DNA of 13,736 nucleotides from SOIA01 sp050116035 (GTDB lineage: Bacteria > Acidobacteriota > Aminicenantia > Aminicenantales > Aminicenantaceae): positions 1 through 13,736 of the forward strand of contig JASFPJ010000058.1 of NCBI GenBank assembly GCA_050116035.1, read 5' to 3'. A program made the translations under genes and the position numbers. Below are positions 7,077-13,587 of this stretch, piece after piece. Every line of letters begins with the position of its first letter. The stretch's first letter is position 1. The notes under the pieces are model-generated. The model saw only the letters and a program-made list of their open reading frames with translations. It searched no databases and was not told the origin of the DNA.

Positions 7077-7175
7077 CTTAATCCTGTCCTTAGTGATATA
7101 AAATTCTCCCTGGAGCACTGTTTCTTCTGGCATCTCTTCTTATCTCTGATACCGAATACTGTCTCCGTCTTCATT

Positions 7176-7904
7176 TTATTCATTTTTTTTTAATTTTCTT
7201 TGCCGGATAACTTCAAAAAGAAATATGGCTGCCGCCGCCGAAACGTTTAGAGATGTTATCTTCCCAGGCAGAGGGATAGAAAGAATTTTATCACATTTCT
7301 TTCGAATGAGAGGCCGCAATCCCTTTCCCTCAGACCCCAGGACCAGGCCCACAGGAACACAGAAGTCGAACTCATACCAGTATTCATCCTGGCCGCCCTC
7401 AGCGCCCACCAACCATAGGCCCCGGCGCTTCAGGTCTTCCATTGCCCTGGCCAGATTCTTGACTCTCGCCACCTTCAGATGCTCCAGAGCTCCGGCTGAA
7501 ACCGAAGCCACAACCTCTGTAATCCCCGCTGATCTTCTTTCAGGGAGGATAAGGCCGTCGACTCCTGCCCCCTCAGCGGTCCGGACGATCGCTCCGAGAT
7601 TTTGAGGGTCTTCTATCCCATCCAGCAGGACGACCAGGGGAACTTTTGCTGAAGAGAGAATCTCTTCAATAGATGAGAATCCTTTAGGAGAGACAAACGC
7701 CACAGCTCCTTGATGGCTATGGTCGATCTTGTCAAGCCTTTCTCTCGGGACGAACTGAAAGGGGATATGCCTGACTTTGGCCGACTGGATGATTTCAAGG
7801 ATTTTTTTCTTCTTCGAATCCTTCTGGATGAATATTTTATTCACACGTGGAGGTGTTGTTTTGAGAGCTTCGAGGAGGGCGTTCAGACGGATTATTTTAT
7901 TCAA
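7176..7904 (-). CDS. rlmB: TrmH/SpoU-family 2'-O-methyltransferase (23S rRNA Gm2251 methyltransferase, RlmB-like)
   Basis: 242 residues, close to RlmB. It probably uses S-adenosylmethionine to methylate the 2'-OH of a guanosine in 23S rRNA. An N-terminal substrate-binding domain (about 1-75, ending HSHQGAVAFVSP) precedes the knotted SPOUT domain. Motif 1 is DGIEDPQNLGAIVRTAEGAG (95-114) with Asn102 and Arg108; motif 2 is LGSEGKGL (189-196); motif 3 is IPLPGKITSLNVSAAAA (210-226). The start is TTG at 7904. No ATG or GTG lies between it and the in-frame stop upstream, and the N-terminus IIRLNALLEAL aligns with the usual I-x-G-x-N-x-V-x-EAL block. There is no clear ribosome site. glnS ends 27 bp before it. 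Another guanosine-2'-O methylation target in the TrmH family is possible. Confidence 0.85.
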   Translation of the reverse strand: MNKIIRLNALLEALKTTPPRVNKIFIQKDSKKKKILEIIQSAKVRHIPFQFVPRERLDKIDHSHQGAVAFVSPKGFSSIEEILSSAKVPLVVLLDGIEDPQNLGAIVRTAEGAGVDGLILPERRSAGITEVVASVSAGALEHLKVARVKNLARAMEDLKRRGLWLVGAEGGQDEYWYEFDFCVPVGLVLGSEGKGLRPLIRKKCDKILSIPLPGKITSLNVSAAAAIFLFEVIRQRKLKKNE

Positions 7905-7931
7905 TTTCTGTAAGTTAAGGCATCCGATCGC

Positions 7932-9686
7932 TCATTTTTCAGATTTCTTGAGTGCTTTTTCTATCTTGGCCCAGGTATCGCGAAGCGTTGCCGTGCGGTT
8001 GAACACGGGCACGCCAACGGATGAATCAACCGTGTCCACACAGAAATATCCCTGTCTCAGAAACTGGTAAAATGTTCCTGGCTGGGCCTCCTTCAGACTT
8101 GGCTCAGCCTGGCATCCTGCGAGTGTCTCCAATGAGTTCGGGTTTAAATTCGACCTGAAATCCAAACCCTCTTCAACTTCACCCGGATCTTCCTTGGTGA
8201 AAAGATGGTCATACAGGCGCACTTCGACCGGGAAAGAATGATCTGCCGACACCCAGTGGAGCGTTCCCTTCACCCGGCGGTTGTCCTTTGTCCAACCCCC
8301 CCGGCTTTCCGGGTCATAGGTGCAGTGAAGCTCTATAACTTCACCTGTTTGTTTATCTTTGATGACGTCTGTACAGGTCACGTAGTAGGCATGCTTCAGT
8401 CTGACTTCCTGGCCGGGAGCCAGCCGGAACCATTTTTTCGGTGGATCCTCACGAAAGTCCTCTTTTTCGACGTACAGCACTCGAGAGAAAGGAATCTTCC
8501 GCATCCCCATCGAAGAATCCTCAGGATTATTCACAGCGTCCAATTCCTCAACTCGATCCTCAGGGTAGTTATCGATGACCAGCCGCAGAGGACGAAGCAC
8601 AACCATCACCCTCTGCGCCCGTTTATTCAGGTCTTCTCGGAGGCAGTGTTCAAGAAGGACAATGTCGACGGTGCTTTCTCTCTTGGCGACTCCAATCCGT
8701 TCACAAAAATCTCGGATGGATTCAGGCGTGAATCCTCGCCTCCGCAGACCCGAAATTGTCGGCATTCGCGGGTCATCCCATCCCATCACATGGCCTTCCT
8801 CCACCAATTCCAGCAGCTTTCGCTTGCTCATTAGCGTGTAGGAAAGATTGAGTCGGGCAAACTCGATCTGCCGAGAGTGGAAGAGGCCCAATTGGTCGAT
8901 AAACCAATCATACAGCGGACGGTGATCCTCAAACTCCAGAGTGCATATCGAGTGAGTAATCCCTTCGATGGAATCCGACTGGCCGTGGGCCCAGTCGTAA
9001 GTCGCATAAATGCACCATTTGTCTCCAGTCCTGTGGTGAGAAGCCTTCAAGATACGATACATGACTGGATCCCGCATGTTCAAATTCGGAGATGCCATGT
9101 CGATTTTTGCCCGCAGCGTCCGGGACCCATCGGGAAATTCTCCTTTTCTCATCCTCTCGAACAGGTCCAGGTTCTCTTCGACCGACCGTTCCCGGTAAGG
9201 GCTATCCTTACCCGGCTCAGTCAATGTGCCCCGGTATTCCCTGATTTCATCCCCACTCAAATCACAGACATAGGCTTTTCCCTTCTTGATGAGCTGCACA
9301 GCATACTCGTAAAGCTGTTCGAAGTAGTCGGACGCATAGTAAATCCTGTCCTCCCAATCGAACCCCAGCCACCGGACATCTTCCATGATGGAGTCGACAT
9401 ATTCCACTTCCTCCTTGCTGGGATTGGTGTCATCAAACCTCAGGTTACAGAGGCCTCCATATTCCGCCGCCAGACCAAAGTTCAGACAGATGGACTTGGC
9501 ATGACCGATGTGAAGATAGCCGTTCGGTTCAGGGGGGAAGCGGGTGTGGACACGACCTTCATTCTTCCCCTCCTTTATGTCCTTCTCTATGATTTCTCGG
9601 ATAAAGTTGGGGGGAGGTGTCACTGTAGCTTGAGTCATTTCCTCTGTTTTGTCTTTACTTTTCTCTTCCTTTTTATCTTTCTTCAT
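7932..9686 (-). CDS. glnS: Glutaminyl-tRNA synthetase
   Basis: 584 residues from the chosen start, about 30 more than E. coli GlnRS. It is a class I synthetase that charges tRNA-Gln directly with glutamine. Signatures: RFPPEPNGYLHIGHAKSI with the HIGH motif at 59-62, NLRFDDTNPSKEE, TYDWAHGQSDSIEGITHSIC, the KMSKS-equivalent MSKRK at 286-290, and GHVMGWDDPRMPTISGLRRRG. The C-terminal half is the two-barrel anticodon-binding region (CTYDPESRGGW, WVSADHS, FQFLRQGYF-like end). The ATG at 9686 has AGGGAG six bases upstream and is preferred over an in-frame TTG at 9716, which abuts the gltX stop and would add ten residues. The first 18 residues are Lys/Glu-rich and absent from E. coli. It follows gltX by 30 bp. 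Confidence 0.96.
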   Translation of the reverse strand: MKKDKKEEKSKDKTEEMTQATVTPPPNFIREIIEKDIKEGKNEGRVHTRFPPEPNGYLHIGHAKSICLNFGLAAEYGGLCNLRFDDTNPSKEEVEYVDSIMEDVRWLGFDWEDRIYYASDYFEQLYEYAVQLIKKGKAYVCDLSGDEIREYRGTLTEPGKDSPYRERSVEENLDLFERMRKGEFPDGSRTLRAKIDMASPNLNMRDPVMYRILKASHHRTGDKWCIYATYDWAHGQSDSIEGITHSICTLEFEDHRPLYDWFIDQLGLFHSRQIEFARLNLSYTLMSKRKLLELVEEGHVMGWDDPRMPTISGLRRRGFTPESIRDFCERIGVAKRESTVDIVLLEHCLREDLNKRAQRVMVVLRPLRLVIDNYPEDRVEELDAVNNPEDSSMGMRKIPFSRVLYVEKEDFREDPPKKWFRLAPGQEVRLKHAYYVTCTDVIKDKQTGEVIELHCTYDPESRGGWTKDNRRVKGTLHWVSADHSFPVEVRLYDHLFTKEDPGEVEEGLDFRSNLNPNSLETLAGCQAEPSLKEAQPGTFYQFLRQGYFCVDTVDSSVGVPVFNRTATLRDTWAKIEKALKKSEK

Positions 9687-9716
9687 TCCATTCTCCCTGG
9701 ATTCAGAGGGTTTCAA

Positions 9717-11204
9717 TCACTCCAATATTTTCAATGCTTCAGATACACGCTGCGAGCAACTCTTCACAGGCGTGGGAAAGTTCTGCTTGGCCCCCTCCTC
9801 GACTAGAGGAATGAACTTATCCAGGTCAAGCCCCGAACCTTTAGCGGTGAGGACTATTCGGAGTGGATGGTACAGGTCCTTCCCTTTGCAGCCTGTCTCA
9901 TCCCGGATTTCCCGAGCCATAGCGGCGAATTTATCGTAGTCAAACTCATGGACTTTGGAAATTTTCTCAGCAAAAAGCCTGATCACCTGGGGAGCGCACT
10001 CTGTTTTCAATTCTTTCTTGACTTCGTCCTCCATATCCACAGGGGAAAACTCGAACAGCACTCCCGCTTCTTTTGGAAAGTCGGAAAATCGGTCGATGCG
10101 CTCTGCCAACACTTCAACCATTTTCTCAAGCCATTCCCATTGGAACTCAGACATTTTTTCAGGGAGGAAATTGGCCTTCTGCAAATGGGGAAAGGCCAGC
10201 TCGGCTTTCTGGTGAGGTGCAAGTTTTTTTATATGTTGACGATTGATCCATTTCAGCTTGTCATAATCAAAAATTGCAGAGGAGCGGCTGACTTTTTTCA
10301 GATCAAAAAATTTCACCAGATCGTCTTTGGTCAGCACTTCCTGCCCCTCAGGAGGGGCCCACCCCAAGAGAGACAGGTAATTGAACAGGGCCGAAGACAA
10401 AACTCCGTCTTTTTGAAACTGATCGACAGCTGTGGCTCCATGGCGTTTGCTCAAGCGTGAGTTGTCTTTGCCCATGACCATAGACAAATGGGCAAACTGA
10501 GGAGGAGGAAAAGACAGCGCCTCGTAGACGAGAAGTTGGCGAGGCGTGTTGGAGATATGGTCTTCCCCCCGGATGACATGAGTGATCTTCATTAAAAAAT
10601 CATCCACGACCACAGCATAATTGTAGGCAGGAAGTCCGTTGGAACGGACGATCACTGGATCTCCGATCAAACTTAAATCAAAGTGGAGAGCCCCTCTGAC
10701 CAGATCATCATAGTGGAGATCTCCTTTGCCCGGTGTCCGGAGTCTGACCGCCGCCGGCTCGTTTGAATCGAGCCTTTTCTGGGCTTCCTCTAGGGAGATT
10801 GAACGGCATTTGCCGCTGTAAACAGGCATTTTCCCAGCCGCAATGGCTCTTTTTCTTTCCTTCTCAATCTCCTCAGGAGAGCAAAAACAGTGATAGGCCT
10901 TCCCTTCATCCAGTAATGTCTGTGTGTGGCTTGCGTAAACCTCAAGCCTCTGCGACTGTCGGTAGGGGCCAAAGTCTCCCTCTGCATCAGGACCTTCATC
11001 CCAGTCCAGCCCCAACCAGCGAAGGTCATCTATCAGGCTCTTCTCGTATTCGGCCGCAGACCTCTCCACATCGGTATCCTCGATCCTGAGCACGAAAACA
11101 CCGCCTCTATTGCGGGCAAAAAGCCAGTTGAACAGAGCGGTCCTTGCGTTTCCCACATGGAGAAAACCAGTGGGGCTGGGAGCAAACCGGACTCTAACTG
11201 CCAT
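9717..11204 (-). CDS. gltX: Glutamyl-tRNA synthetase
   Basis: 495 residues, typical of bacterial GluRS, which charges tRNA-Glu. Class I signatures: FAPSPTGFLHVGNARTALFN with the HIGH-equivalent HVGN at 16-19, VLRIEDTDVERS, LPAYNYAVVVDD, HVIRGEDHISNTPRQ, and the KMSKS-equivalent LSKRH at 251-255. A zinc-binding set Cys106-x-Cys108 ... Tyr129-x3-Cys133 is present. The C-terminal helical anticodon domain ends in HPLRIVLTAKGSG-type sequence. Because glnS is adjacent, the enzyme is probably the discriminating form that does not mischarge tRNA-Gln. It starts at ATG 11204 with GAAGG about nine bases upstream and is the first gene of the leftward operon that runs to the UPF0145 gene. Confidence 0.96.
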   Translation of the reverse strand: MAVRVRFAPSPTGFLHVGNARTALFNWLFARNRGGVFVLRIEDTDVERSAAEYEKSLIDDLRWLGLDWDEGPDAEGDFGPYRQSQRLEVYASHTQTLLDEGKAYHCFCSPEEIEKERKRAIAAGKMPVYSGKCRSISLEEAQKRLDSNEPAAVRLRTPGKGDLHYDDLVRGALHFDLSLIGDPVIVRSNGLPAYNYAVVVDDFLMKITHVIRGEDHISNTPRQLLVYEALSFPPPQFAHLSMVMGKDNSRLSKRHGATAVDQFQKDGVLSSALFNYLSLLGWAPPEGQEVLTKDDLVKFFDLKKVSRSSAIFDYDKLKWINRQHIKKLAPHQKAELAFPHLQKANFLPEKMSEFQWEWLEKMVEVLAERIDRFSDFPKEAGVLFEFSPVDMEDEVKKELKTECAPQVIRLFAEKISKVHEFDYDKFAAMAREIRDETGCKGKDLYHPLRIVLTAKGSGLDLDKFIPLVEEGAKQNFPTPVKSCSQRVSEALKILE

Positions 11205-11222
11205 GGAAATAAGCCTTCATTT

Positions 11223-11258
11223 TCCGCATTATTTTATATTTCCGTATTATTTTATAAT
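11223..11258. repeat. Tandem 18-bp repeat upstream of gltX
   Basis: Two adjacent 18-bp units (11223-11240 and 11241-11258) match at 16 of 18 positions. Each is very AT-rich and on the gltX strand carries TATAAAATAAT, a -10-like string. The repeat ends 18 bp before the gltX start and probably lies in its promoter or 5' leader. No convincing -35 with standard spacing was found (TTGTCA near 11283 is about 21 bp from the nearest -10-like box). Confidence 0.6.
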
Positions 11259-11332
11259 TAATCTCTTTTTTAATCCATGACAATTATCCCTTGCTCGCTG
11301 AGCCCTCAAGGGTAACCATCATCCACTCTTAA

Positions 11333-11390
11333 GGCACATGAATTACGTGTGTGCCGTCAATGTTTTTTATAAAAAAACTCAACCTGAGTT
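11333..11390. repeat. Two short inverted repeats in the 11205-11836 non-coding region
   Basis: GGCACA (11333-11338) pairs with TGTGCC (11350-11355), extendable by two G-T pairs. AACTCA (11376-11381) pairs with TGAGTT (11385-11390) across a 3-base loop. Between them is an AT-rich stretch with a run of T. They look like parts of old palindromic or terminal-repeat elements; no transposase is nearby. Confidence 0.4.
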
Positions 11391-11403
11391 ATTCATAAAA
11401 TCG

Positions 11404-11462
11404 GCCGACTTCTAATTCATTCTTCTTAAATGGGGATAGTCCCCATTTTCTTATAAGTCGGC
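11404..11462. repeat. Nested palindromic (REP-like) element
   Basis: An outer stem GCCGACTT (11404-11411) with AAGTCGGC (11455-11462) encloses an inner perfect stem AAATGGGGA (11428-11436) with TCCCCATTT (11440-11448) and loop TAG. The inner palindrome is of the kind seen in REP elements mobilised by REP-associated tyrosine transposases; that link is by resemblance only. Confidence 0.55.
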
Positions 11463-11510
11463 ATCTTTTACCCTTTGGGCGAGCAAATCTGACGACCTTT
11501 TCTTTAAAAA

Positions 11511-11598
11511 AGATTGTCATCGCGAGCCACTGGATAGTGCACGTGAGCATCAAGCAAAGCGGTGTCATTGCGAGCGACCGAAGGGAGTGTGGCAATCT
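11511..11598. repeat. 88-bp interspersed repeat with short terminal inverted repeats
   Basis: The element begins AGATTGTC (11511-11518) and ends GGCAATCT (11591-11598), which are inverted repeats at 7 of 8 positions. Inside, GTCATCGCGAG (11516-11526) recurs as GTCATTGCGAG (11564-11574), followed by CGACCGAAGGGAGTGTGGC. This core is a widely seen bacterial interspersed repeat (GTCATTGCGAG...GTGGCAATCT). It accounts for a spurious minus-strand frame of 68 codons across it. Confidence 0.7.
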
Positions 11599-11761
11599 CA
11601 GCCTTTTGTTCGAATAAAATCGCCGCTGTCGATTCTCTTCTCGTAACGAAGTCTACAGCCACCTCGACTCGTGAATGATCCAGGTCAATTGTTGTGTCTA
11701 TTAAAAGTGGAAAACGGAGACCTGTTGAATCTGCTCAATAATTCGGCAACATTCTCATCGT

Positions 11762-11791
11762 GTCATTGCGGGCAGAGCAAAGCACTCTCAC
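11762..11791. repeat. Partial further copy of the GTCATTGCG repeat
   Basis: GTCATTGCGGGCAGAGC begins at 11762 and resembles the left part of the second internal copy at 11564, but the right end (GGCAATCT) is missing. It is probably a decayed or half element. The stretch 11599-11761 between the copies holds no gene or motif that I recognise. Confidence 0.45.
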
Positions 11792-11836
11792 AAAGTGAAA
11801 TGGTTTCATAAAGGAAATAAAGGTTGTTTTTTCTTA

Positions 11837-12493
11837 TTAAAAACCAACCTCAAAACCGAAGAATCCCTTTCTCCAGGAAGTCACTGCGAAGTCATCTATT
11901 CCGAGAATAACTTGGAATCCTTCAAGAACAGCATAGCCTGCCCACATCCTATAACGAGGATCCGGATCTCTGCTGAGGTCAAAAGCCTCTGCACTGAATT
12001 TGAATTTATCCTTAAAGGCATGAAAATCAATTCCGAGTCCTCCCTTCGATTCTATCATCCCGATTCGGGGTGAAAAATTTCCCAATCGGATGCCACCCTG
12101 GGCAGATAGCTTAATATGATATGTCTCGAAAGAATCATAGACCGCCTGCGCAAGTATAAATATTTTTTGTGTCGGCCATATATCCACGCCCATGTAGGCC
12201 ATGAACATTCCATCATCAAAATAATAATCAACTCTCGCACTTCCTCCAAAAAATCTTCTCGAATCCGGCTGGATGGCTTCTTGAAACTCATCCGCCGGTT
12301 CTTGAACTCGCAGGAATGAATACTGTTGATGGATCAGCTTTGGCAAGGCTCCTTCAGTCGAGGCGCTCTTCTCCAAATGCCCATTCAAGAAACCTTGAGG
12401 CTCTTCAATCTTTTTTTCTTCAGCCGCTAATGAAGAGGGGATAATAACAAACAGAAAAATTAAACCAATGAGCCCTGCTTTTTTTACTCTCAT
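11837..12493 (-). CDS. Secreted protein resembling the C-terminal beta-rich domain of MCE/MlaD-family proteins
   Basis: 218 residues. Residues 1-23 form a clear signal peptide (basic start, hydrophobic core GLIGLIFLFVIIPSSL, likely cut near SLA-A). A linker of about 60 residues follows, then a beta-rich domain from about 82. It has alternating strands and the segments KLSAQGGIRLGNFSPRIGMI, ESKGGLGIDFHAFKDKFKF and SAEAFDLSRDPDPRYRMWAG, then GIDDFAVTSWRKGFFGFEVGF. The order (ribbed strand, G-x-I-E-S-x-GG-x-G-D, then AFD, then GxDD, then F-x-G terminal strand) resembles, from memory, the C-terminal domain of long MCE proteins in Deltaproteobacteria. No MCE domain is present. The last residue is Phe, as in outer-membrane barrels recognised by the BAM machinery. 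It has its own promoter and AGGAG/AAGGA sites. An outer-membrane or lipid-transport role is inference; a hypothetical barrel of other kind is possible. Confidence 0.75.
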   Translation of the reverse strand: MRVKKAGLIGLIFLFVIIPSSLAAEEKKIEEPQGFLNGHLEKSASTEGALPKLIHQQYSFLRVQEPADEFQEAIQPDSRRFFGGSARVDYYFDDGMFMAYMGVDIWPTQKIFILAQAVYDSFETYHIKLSAQGGIRLGNFSPRIGMIESKGGLGIDFHAFKDKFKFSAEAFDLSRDPDPRYRMWAGYAVLEGFQVILGIDDFAVTSWRKGFFGFEVGF

Positions 12494-12523
12494 CTGTCCT
12501 TCTCTCCTAAAATTTTTCCTCTG

Positions 12524-12552
12524 AGGATAGCGTTTATTAATCTGCGAGTCAA
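12524..12552 (-). promoter_or_regulatory. Sigma70-type promoter for the secreted barrel-like protein
   Basis: On the minus strand TTGACT (12552-12547), a 17-bp spacer and TATCCT (12529-12524). Transcription would start near 12517, about 24 nt before the ATG at 12493, with AGGAG and AAGGA in the leader. Confidence 0.6.
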
Positions 12553-12651
12553 CCTAAAATTTTTTGAGGAAGGATCCTAATGCATGCAACTTTTTTTCTG
12601 GTTGTTACGTATATACCATGTGATGCAAAAAATAATCGAAAGGAGTTCACG

Positions 12652-12837
12652 ATGAAATTCAGAACAAAAGTTGCTATTCTTTTGGCCGCCGTGTTGCTCA
12701 GCCTTGTCGGATTCAATATGATTGCGACATCCCCTGAATTTGACCTTCTGAGAGTCGAAAAGGCAACAGATGACACAATCAGCCCTAATCATCTGGCAAA
12801 ACAAGAAATTCCCTCTCTTTATTCCGCATCCTCATAA
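12652..12837 (+). CDS. Small exported or membrane-anchored peptide, 61 aa, unknown function
   Basis: The chosen ATG at 12652 has AAAGGAG six bases upstream (12639-12645), a strong site; an in-frame ATG at 12580 would add 24 residues but has no good site. The peptide begins MKFRTK, has a hydrophobic stretch at about 7-25 (VAILLAAVLLSLVGFNMIA), then a polar, mildly acidic tail ending SLYSASS. This is the shape of a signal peptide with a short mature peptide of about 35 residues, or of a single-pass membrane peptide. It has no cysteines and no lipobox. No family was recognised. It is divergent from the barrel-like gene and followed directly by a second small ORF and a strong terminator, so it is likely transcribed. 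Candidate roles include a signalling or leader peptide, a small regulator or a toxin; nothing in the sequence decides. Confidence 0.6.
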   Translation: MKFRTKVAILLAAVLLSLVGFNMIATSPEFDLLRVEKATDDTISPNHLAKQEIPSLYSASS

Positions 12838-12845
12838 GGAAAAGC

Positions 12846-12989
12846 ATGAAGAGAAAAACCTTGATGTGTCCAATCATTAAGATATGGGACTGGCTGGTCA
12901 CCTGCAGCGCAATGGATTTTGAGAGGCGTGTACAATCTCTCTATTCAGGCGGATTAATCCTTCAGCCGCAGCCGATTCCTGCCCTCTAA
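12846..12989 (+). CDS. Possible second small ORF, about 47 aa, unknown function
   Basis: An ATG about eight bases after the stop of the 61-aa ORF opens a short basic frame beginning MKRKTLMCPIIKIWDWLV. The AAGGA site partly overlaps the preceding stop codon, suggesting translational coupling. As I read it, the frame runs to a TAA at 12987-12989, immediately before the terminator stem; a one-base misreading would shorten it to about 36 codons, so the length is uncertain. It has two Cys and two Trp, and a hydrophobic patch but no classical signal peptide. No family was recognised. Confidence 0.35.
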   Translation: MKRKTLMCPIIKIWDWLVTCSAMDFERRVQSLYSGGLILQPQPIPAL

Positions 12990-13037
12990 AGAGGCTGTCG
13001 TTTCTCACGGAATAGAAAACGGCAGCCTCTTTTTTTT
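12990..13037 (+). terminator. Strong rho-independent terminator after the small-ORF pair
   Basis: AGAGGCTGTCG (12990-13000) pairs with CGGCAGCCTCT (13020-13030), 11 bp with one G-U pair and a 19-base loop, followed by seven T (13031-13037). On the opposite strand the stem is followed by only three T, so termination of leftward transcription there is weaker. Confidence 0.88.
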
Positions 13038-13104
13038 ACCCCCCTTTTTGGCTAGGAATTCTAGAATCTTCTAATCTCAGAAAAGGCGACGTCTCTACCG
13101 AATG

Positions 13105-13587
13105 TTACTTCTTTTCCCGGACAAGCACCTGAGCCCAGGCTGCGATGGCATCTCCCTCGCCGATCACGCCCATTCCTTCATTCGTCTTCGCCTTTATCCC
13201 TAAACCGTCTTGTCCTACTCCAAGAATCGGGCCCAAGGTCTCCTTCATCTGGGGAATGTACGGCCCGAGCTTTGGCTTCTCCGCAATGACAATCGAATCA
13301 ACACTCAAGATTTCCATCTTCCTCTCTCTCAACAAACTCATAACCTTCTCTAGCAATTCAGTGCTCCGCACATCCTTGTACTGGGGATCCGTGTCCGGGA
13401 AATGTTGACCGATATCCTCTTTTCCTGCAGCGCCCAGGAGCGCGTCAATAATGGCGTGTATCAAACAATCTCCGTCAGAATGGCCTGTCAAGCCCTTCGC
13501 AAAATCAATCTCTACTCCTCCTAAAAAAAGTCTCCGTCCTTCCTCCAGCCGGTGAATATCATAGCCAAGGCCGGCTCTAATCTCCAA
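13105..13587 (-). CDS. ispF: 2-C-methyl-D-erythritol 2,4-cyclodiphosphate synthase
   Basis: 160 residues, the normal length. It cyclises 4-diphosphocytidyl-methylerythritol 2-phosphate to the 2,4-cyclodiphosphate with release of CMP, in the non-mevalonate isoprenoid pathway; the enzyme is a trimer. Metal ligands are visible: Asp10 and His12 in GLGYDIHRLEEG, and His44 in LTGHSDGDCLIHAIIDALLG. The downstream segments DIGQHFPDTDPQYK and KAKTNEGMGVIGEGDAIAA, which contact the nucleotide and substrate, are intact. The start is TTG at 13587: GGAGG lies six bases upstream and the reading begins with the expected I-R-x-G-x-G-Y-D-I-H. It overlaps the ispD 3' end by 11 bp. Confidence 0.96.
   Translation of the reverse strand: MEIRAGLGYDIHRLEEGRRLFLGGVEIDFAKGLTGHSDGDCLIHAIIDALLGAAGKEDIGQHFPDTDPQYKDVRSTELLEKVMSLLRERKMEILSVDSIVIAEKPKLGPYIPQMKETLGPILGVGQDGLGIKAKTNEGMGVIGEGDAIAAWAQVLVREKK

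Noticed and set aside
7182..7191. Run of nine A (coding strand) at the end of rlmB as a frameshift site
   Set aside because: It lies within the last few codons; slippage would change only the final residues.
8877..9806. 309-codon plus-strand frame opposite glnS
   Set aside because: Antisense shadow of a fully conserved GlnRS and the gltX end; no recognisable domain.
11389..11595. 68-codon minus-strand frame
   Set aside because: It lies entirely over the palindromic element and the 88-bp interspersed repeat; its SLRSLAMT-type sequence is the usual by-product of translating that repeat.
11813..11860. Hairpin at the end of the barrel-like gene as a terminator
   Set aside because: The stem GGTTG-GTTTTT with AAAAAAC-AACC has a mismatch, overlaps the coding end and is not followed by a proper T run.
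12577..12804. Two 75-codon minus-strand frames opposite the 61-aa peptide
   Set aside because: No ribosome site or domain; the plus strand has a far better start, signal-like N-terminus and terminator.
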